Shown one piece after another: positions 59,281 to 64,000 of a stretch of DNA of 64,000 nucleotides. A program made the translations under genes and the position numbers. The notes below the pieces were generated by a model. The model saw nothing but the letters and a program-made list of their open reading frames with translations. It was not told the DNA's origin and did no database searches. Position 1 is the first letter of the stretch. Each line of letters opens with the position of its first letter. This stretch comes from Shewanella aquimarina (lineage in GTDB: Bacteria; Pseudomonadota; Gammaproteobacteria; Enterobacterales; Shewanellaceae): positions 1-64,000 of the forward strand of contig NZ_JAKIKY010000009.1 in assembly GCF_023349185.1 (NCBI RefSeq), in the 5' to 3' direction.

Positions 59281-59562
59281 ATGAAAATTAATCGAGTTAT
59301 AGTAATTGGCTTTATTTTAATATTAACCGCCTGCGCGCAATCATCTGGAGTCGTCCCATTAGGCGGTGATAGCTATATGATCTCCAGATCTGAAAAGGGA
59401 TTCGATGTCACTGGTTCTGCGGTTAAAGCTGATGCTTTAAAAGAAGCAAATTCCTATTGCCAAGCTCAAGGGAAAGAACTTCAACTCATTAAAGCTGTTC
59501 CTAAAGATATGGTTCCGTTCAGGTCGGATGCGCAAGCAGAGATTGAGTTTAAGTGCCAATAG
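59281..59562 (+). CDS. Small lipoprotein
   Basis: From the ATG at 59281 the protein has 93 residues with a lipoprotein signal ending ILTACAQ (Cys at about residue 17). The mature part is GGDSYMISRSEKGFDVTGSAVKADALKEANSYCQAQGKELQLIK..., the pattern of many small YgdI/YgdR-like or DUF-type lipoproteins from cassette arrays. The longer frame starting at 59185 overlaps the previous gene and is rejected. Function unknown. Confidence 0.75.
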   Translation: MKINRVIVIGFILILTACAQSSGVVPLGGDSYMISRSEKGFDVTGSAVKADALKEANSYCQAQGKELQLIKAVPKDMVPFRSDAQAEIEFKCQ

Positions 59563-59701
59563 CTTGCATTTCACATTTTTAGGTTGAGCCGTTCGCCGCG
59601 CAAAATGCGCGCAGCTGTGGCAACTTACACGCTGCTCCGTTCTTTTTCGATAACCCTAAACAAAGGTGTTGTATACCTATGCTCTTTCATGAGGTCGAAT
59701 T

Positions 59702-60181
59702 TTGACTGATGTCTCGTTCAAAAAAGTAAATTCAGTGGGTCAATATATTGTATTTTTGCTGTGTTTATTGTGTTGCTTACCTTTTTATTTTTTTCATGAA
59801 AACATTCCACCGAATCTCATAGGTAAAGCTATTGTTATCTCTCTCTATATTCCGATTTTGTTTATTTGGCTATGTTACAGAATTTACAGGATGTATAGCG
59901 ATCCAAGCCTTGTCGTTTTGAAGCTTGATGTGAATAGCATTGAGATTGATGGTGTTAGTCACGGCGTTGAACGCCTTAAATACCTTGATGTTGTCTTTGA
60001 AAATGACCATTTTAAGCTGGAATGGGAGCTACGAAGCGCCAAACAAATTTGGCAAGCTCAAATCATGAGCACTCGCGCGCACTATGTTACCGACGCCCCT
60101 TTAAGTGAAATCAAGAGTTTGACCGAATCTTCTAACAAACTGTCTTACTCTGATAATTCGAGTAAGCTGCAATACAGCTAA
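59702..60181 (+). CDS. Two-helix membrane protein, unknown
   Basis: The 159-residue frame starts at TTG 59702 with ATGAGG upstream. Two hydrophobic segments (about residues 14-30 and 42-62) form a membrane hairpin; the rest is a soluble domain of about 90 residues (KLDVNSIEIDGVSHGVERLKYLDVVFENDHFKLEWELRS), which looks like a beta-rich PH-like domain. I do not recognise the family. It ends 47 bp before copy B of the repeat element. Confidence 0.6.
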   Translation: MTDVSFKKVNSVGQYIVFLLCLLCCLPFYFFHENIPPNLIGKAIVISLYIPILFIWLCYRIYRMYSDPSLVVLKLDVNSIEIDGVSHGVERLKYLDVVFENDHFKLEWELRSAKQIWQAQIMSTRAHYVTDAPLSEIKSLTESSNKLSYSDNSSKLQYS

Positions 60182-60228
60182 CATACGCAGTAGATTGTAT
60201 GCTTGGGCAGTCTTAGGATACCAAAAGG

Positions 60229-60433
60229 CGCCAAATCGAAGAGACGATAGATACTGGTGTAAACACATTTGTGACCTTCCGAGGCATGGATGCCGAGGTA
60301 GAGCTCACAGGGAGGTGCTCGTAGCGTGTCACAAATGTGTTTGCACATAAGGCCTGCGGCAGGCAATTGATACACCATGAAGCCATGGTTAAGGCTTCCT
60401 TGCCGATGGCTATGCTGGCAAACGTTAAACATC
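60229..60433 (-). repeat. Multi-hairpin repeat element, copy B
   Basis: Inverted relative to copy A. It shares the ends (GATGTTTA...TTGCC and CGTCTCTTCGATTTGGCG) and the segments GTGACACGCT and GAAGGTCACA. The outer stem AAACACATTTGTGAC/GTCACAAATGTGTTT is perfect though its sequence differs from copy A. Other stems are GAAGCC/GGCTTC and GCCTGC/GCAGGC. Confidence 0.75.
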
Positions 60434-60538
60434 CATTCCAAGCCACAGTGCTTTAATCGTTAAACTACCTAGGCATTAAATTTCCAATAGTCGACACCTC
60501 GCTAAGTACACTCAGCTACTGGCATGTCAGCCAGACAT

Positions 60539-60568
60539 AAAAAAGCCGCTTAATAGCGGCTTTTTTCA
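60539..60568. terminator. Terminator of the chemoreceptor gene
   Basis: AAAAAGCCGCT-TAAT-AGCGGCTTTTTT has an A run on the left and a T run on the right. Confidence 0.88.
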
Positions 60569-60592
60569 TTGAGATGAGCGGTTACGCTGAAT

Positions 60593-62605
60593 TTACGACT
60601 TAAACACGCTGATCTTCTGTTTGATCTCGGCGGCGATGTGGGAGAGGTTTTGGGCGGCGTCGACTGTGTCGCCGGCGCGCTGTTCGCCGTCGCGGGCGAG
60701 CTCGGTGATCTCATGTAGGTTGCGGGTGATCTCGTCGGCGACCGCGCTCTGCTGCTCTGTGGCGCTGGCGATGCTGCTCGACGCTATAGCTAGCTCCCCT
60801 ATGCTGATGGTGATCTGGTTGAGGTTAGTCGCTGCCTCCTGTCCCTGGGCGGCGGAGGCGGTGCCCAGCTGGTGGCTCTGGCCCATCTGCTCGGCGGTGA
60901 GTTTGATCTGCTGCTGTAGCTGAGTGATGGTCTGGCTGATCTCTGAGATCGAGGTCTGGGTGCGCTGGGCCAGGGTTCTCACCTCGTCGGCCACCACGGC
61001 GAAGCCGCGGCCCTGTTCGCCGGCGCGGGCGGCCTCGATGGCGGCGTTGAGCGCCAGCAGGTTGGTCTGCTCGGCGATGCTGTTGATCACCTCGGTGACC
61101 TGGCTTATCGCCTCGCTCTCCTTGCTGACGTTCTCGACGCTCATATGGCTGGCATCGAGCTGCTCGCTGAGTTTGCCTAGGCCCTGCACCAGTTGGTCGA
61201 GCTGCTGGTGGCCGTCGCGGGAGGCGTTATCCACTTGCTGGCTCTGACTGGCGCCGTCACTGGCGTGGTTGGCGACATCCCGCACCGAGGTGGACATCTC
61301 TTCGATGGCGGTGGCGATCTGGTCGGTCTGGGCCATCAGCTGCTGGGCCTCTTCGCCGTTGAGTCTGGCCACTTCCTGGGCGCTGCTGGCCTGCTCCTCA
61401 AGGGTGTTGACCGAGGCGCGTAGGGCGCCGACCAGCTCTCTAAGGCTCAGGGCCATCTGGCGCGCGGCGAGTGTGATCTTGTCGACCTCGTTGTCTGTAT
61501 CAGGGCTCACCTGCTCAAATTCCTGGGTCAGGTCACCCTTGCCGAGTTCGGTAAGCTGGTGCTGCAGATGACGCAGCGGGCGTAGTGTCTTGACTAGCAC
61601 CATAGAGAGCAGCAGGGTGATAAGCAGCACGCCCACGGCGGCGACGCCGGCATTGATGCTCAGCAGCTTAAGGCTCTCTTCGTTCAACTCGCGCTTCTTG
61701 GCCTGACCCAGCAGGGTCCATTGCCAGCCGGGGATGGTGACGGCGTAGGCGTACATGGGCTCCTTGTTGCCATTGAGGTATTCGCTCTCCTGGCCGCCGC
61801 GCTTGGCTTGTTCGATAGAGAGACCATCGAGTATCGCCTCTGTCAGTATGGTGCCCGATTCCTGATTAGGCTGGGCGATGATGGCGTTGTCCACGTTGCG
61901 GATCAGGGTGAAGTAGCCAGATTCTTCCAGCTTGAGCTGGTTCATCGAGCGTTGCAGCTCGGTCAGCGCCTCTGAGATATCGAAGCCGATATAGAGTATG
62001 CCTATGATATCGCCTTGGGGGCCCGTGATGGGGCGGTAGACGGTCATATAGTCTCTGCCAAACAGCCTGGCATAGCCTTCATATTCCTGGCCCGCGATGA
62101 GCGCGCCGTAGCCGGGGTGCTTCTTTCCCAGGTAGGTGCCCAGGGCGCGTTTGCCGTCGGCTTTTTTCAGCGAGGTGGAGATGCGGATAAAGTCGTCGCC
62201 GTCGCGAACGAAGACGGTGGCGTTACCGCCGGTGAGGTTAGAGTAGCGATCCACCTTGCTCTTGGAGGCATTGATCTGTTCGCGCTCGTGTACCAGAGCC
62301 GGTGTGGGTTTACCCATCACCTTGACCGTCTTATCCGGCTTGAAGAATTGCCCCGGGTACATGGCTCTGAGCACATCGGCGTTGCGTCTGGCCAAGCTCA
62401 ACAGGCTGTTGTACTCGAGTTCAATCAGGTCGGCGGTGCTGTGCATCTGCGCCTTAACGGCTGTCTTTCCTTTATCTTCCAGCACGTTGGCGGCTGTGAT
62501 GTAGGAGATGCTGCTGAGGATGGCAAATACGACGACGGTGAGGATCAGGGCAAGGGCGCCTATCTGTTTGGCGATAGGCCAGTTCTTATAGTTCATTTTG
62601 GTCAT
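60593..62605 (-). CDS. Methyl-accepting chemotaxis protein with Cache domain
   Basis: This 670-residue receptor has a membrane segment (about residues 15-37), a periplasmic Cache3-Cache2-type sensor (about 40-310; [35 protein letters not shown]... and [16 protein letters not shown] are typical), a second segment (about 312-333), HAMP, and the cytoplasmic signalling domain with the [32 protein letters not shown] hairpin tip. A second in-frame ATG three codons in is an equally likely start. The ligand is unknown; it is not in a che operon. Confidence 0.93.
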   Translation of the reverse strand: MTKMNYKNWPIAKQIGALALILTVVVFAILSSISYITAANVLEDKGKTAVKAQMHSTADLIELEYNSLLSLARRNADVLRAMYPGQFFKPDKTVKVMGKPTPALVHEREQINASKSKVDRYSNLTGGNATVFVRDGDDFIRISTSLKKADGKRALGTYLGKKHPGYGALIAGQEYEGYARLFGRDYMTVYRPITGPQGDIIGILYIGFDISEALTELQRSMNQLKLEESGYFTLIRNVDNAIIAQPNQESGTILTEAILDGLSIEQAKRGGQESEYLNGNKEPMYAYAVTIPGWQWTLLGQAKKRELNEESLKLLSINAGVAAVGVLLITLLLSMVLVKTLRPLRHLQHQLTELGKGDLTQEFEQVSPDTDNEVDKITLAARQMALSLRELVGALRASVNTLEEQASSAQEVARLNGEEAQQLMAQTDQIATAIEEMSTSVRDVANHASDGASQSQQVDNASRDGHQQLDQLVQGLGKLSEQLDASHMSVENVSKESEAISQVTEVINSIAEQTNLLALNAAIEAARAGEQGRGFAVVADEVRTLAQRTQTSISEISQTITQLQQQIKLTAEQMGQSHQLGTASAAQGQEAATNLNQITISIGELAIASSSIASATEQQSAVADEITRNLHEITELARDGEQRAGDTVDAAQNLSHIAAEIKQKISVFKS

Positions 62606-62782
62606 CCACCTTATGGTTATACTGTCGACAATGTAACCAAGGCAGTGCGAGATTGTTTTGACGTAGGTCTATTTAACTAAAGGAAAAAATGGGAGTGACG
62701 TCGGCAATTAGTCTAAGTATGCACTGGATCACCCTGGGCAGATGAGCCAGTGCATCTTGTGATTAGAACGTTAGTTAAGCCG

Positions 62783-64000
62783 TTAGCTGGGCTGCAGTGC
62801 TGGAGCGGGCGCCGTCTGCCGCTTGGTCATCAGCAGCTGGTACATAGTCGGCACCCATACCAGTGATAGCAAGGTGGTGAGCGCCGTGCCGCCGGCGATG
62901 GCGATGGCAAACGGTGGCCAGAAGCCGCCACCTGCGATGATCAGTGGCAGGAAGCCCCCTATGGTGGTGATGGTGGTCGAGCCGATATGGCGGCCACAGC
63001 TGCTGACCACGGCCACTATGGCTGGAATGCCCGCCTCACGCTTGTCCGGCATATCCTCAAGCTCCGCCAGGATGACGATGGCGGCGTTGATCGCTAGGCC
63101 CATCAGGCCCAGCAGGCCGATGATCACGGTAAAGCCGAAGGGATAGTTAAACAGGTAGACGGCGAGTAGGCCAAGGCCCGCCGACTGCACCGCGCTCAGC
63201 AGTATGATGCCGGTGAGGCGGAAGGAGTTGAACGACAGCACCACGGTGGCCAGCAGCAAAGTGATCACCAGGACTATGTTGGACAGCAGGTTACCCACGG
63301 CCTCGTTACGCTTGGCGCTCTCGCCGCCCACCTCGATACGGTATCCGGCGGGCAGTGTGAGGGCGTCGATGCGCGTCTTGGCCTGATCGAGCACCTGTTG
63401 GGGCAGCACATCGCTCTCCAGGTAGGCCTCTATGGTGTTGACGCGCTGGCCATCCCTTCTGGGGATGGCGCCCAGGCTGACGTCGATACGGCTGCTGGCC
63501 AGCGCCGAGAGCGGGATCCCCACGCCGCTCCCTGACAGCAGGTTGATCTGCGACAGCTCGGTCTGCTGCTCGCGCATTAGATCTTGGGTGCGTACCCGGA
63601 TCGGCAACGACTCCGTTTGCTCCAGTATGCTGCCGCCATTGATGCCTGTGGTGGCCATCTGGATCTGCTTGGCGATATCCGTCAGGCTCAACCCGCTCAT
63701 CTTGCTGGCGTCTTCGTTTACCTGAAACCACACCTTGGGCGCGCCGGCGCTCAGGGTCGCGCGGGTGTGCAGCACGTGATCTGTGGTGATAAGAATGCGC
63801 CGCACCTCATCGCCTATCTCTCTTAGGGTATCGAGATTGTGGCCGTAGATGCGAAGCTCCACGGGGGCATTAAAGGGCGGGCCCTGCTCCAGCTTGCGCA
63901 CCAGGATCTGCGCCTCGGGGAACTCGCTATCGAGCTGGGTTTGCAGCCTAGGGATCAATTGGTTGGCGCGCTCGAAGTCGGCGACCTTGATCATCGCCTG
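62783..64000 (-). CDS. RND efflux permease, C-terminal part
   Basis: The gene continues past the right edge; only about 405 residues of what is normally a protein of over 1000 are visible. It includes the second periplasmic subdomain region (LRIYGHNLDTLREIGDEVRRIL, PKVWFQVNEDASKMSGLSLTDIA) and the last six membrane helices (VLVITLLLATVVLSFNSFRLTGIILLSAVQSAGLGLLAVYL; GLLGLMGLAINAAIVILAELE; TTITTIGGFLPLIIAGGGFWPPFAIAIAGG). It belongs to the AcrB/HAE1 superfamily. The fusion protein partner would be outside the window. Confidence 0.92.
   Translation of the reverse strand, partial: QAMIKVADFERANQLIPRLQTQLDSEFPEAQILVRKLEQGPPFNAPVELRIYGHNLDTLREIGDEVRRILITTDHVLHTRATLSAGAPKVWFQVNEDASKMSGLSLTDIAKQIQMATTGINGGSILEQTESLPIRVRTQDLMREQQTELSQINLLSGSGVGIPLSALASSRIDVSLGAIPRRDGQRVNTIEAYLESDVLPQQVLDQAKTRIDALTLPAGYRIEVGGESAKRNEAVGNLLSNIVLVITLLLATVVLSFNSFRLTGIILLSAVQSAGLGLLAVYLFNYPFGFTVIIGLLGLMGLAINAAIVILAELEDMPDKREAGIPAIVAVVSSCGRHIGSTTITTIGGFLPLIIAGGGFWPPFAIAIAGGTALTTLLSLVWVPTMYQLLMTKRQTAPAPALQPS

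Overview
The window looks like a piece of a gammaproteobacterial chromosome, most probably Shewanella. The reasons are the gene order smpB-ssrA / ratA-rnfH / bamE, then a borosin methyltransferase with its precursor, then aceB-aceA; the cluster rlmN-pilW-rodZ-ispG-hisS-yfgM-bamB-der; xseA/guaB-guaA-tadA; mltF/purL; and cydABX. The tmRNA tag reads ANDDNYALAA. Species cannot be fixed from the sequence alone.

Region 1 (1-12656) is accessory DNA stacked at the 3' end of the tmRNA gene. Positions 1-4480 hold a prophage or gene-transfer-agent style lysis cassette (DUF6127 protein, 3-TM holin, GH24 lysozyme) followed by a restriction-modification pair (an N6-adenine methylase fused to a specificity-like domain, and a convergent MamI-like endonuclease). 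Positions 4849-12656 form a separate island of about 7.8 kb, bounded by a 13-bp duplication of the ssrA 3' end and by paired TAGCACA repeats just inside both ends. It carries a ParB-like protein coupled to a D12-class adenine methylase, a serine recombinase with a nested inverted repeat upstream, a small ORF that may start at ATT, a DUF2787 protein, a RadC/JAB protein, a PD-(D/E)XK-like protein and the tyrosine integrase.

Region 2 (12644-57770) is mostly core chromosome: trans-translation (ssrA, smpB), ratA-rnfH, bamE, the glyoxylate shunt, an HDOD-GAF regulator, mtfA, an orphan ParA/ribbon-helix-helix pair, a 5'-nucleotidase, a CNNM/CBS membrane protein, the rlmN-to-der cluster, exonuclease VII, GMP synthesis, tRNA deaminase, MltF, PurL and cytochrome bd. 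Two parts stand out. The first is a split borosin RiPP system (separate SonM-like alpha-N-methyltransferase and SonA-like precursor) followed 15 bp later by a TPR-GGDEF membrane protein. The second is the 1.5-kb gap before aceB, which holds three different tandem repeats and candidate HexR-like and FadR-like operators.

Region 3 (57770-60590) is a small accessory island of three AT-richer genes (DUF2806 protein, small lipoprotein, membrane protein). It lies between two inverted copies of a roughly 210-bp element whose copies differ in sequence but keep matching hairpin stems, which is the least explained structure in the window. The window closes with a Cache-type chemoreceptor and the C-terminal part of an RND efflux permease that runs off the right edge.
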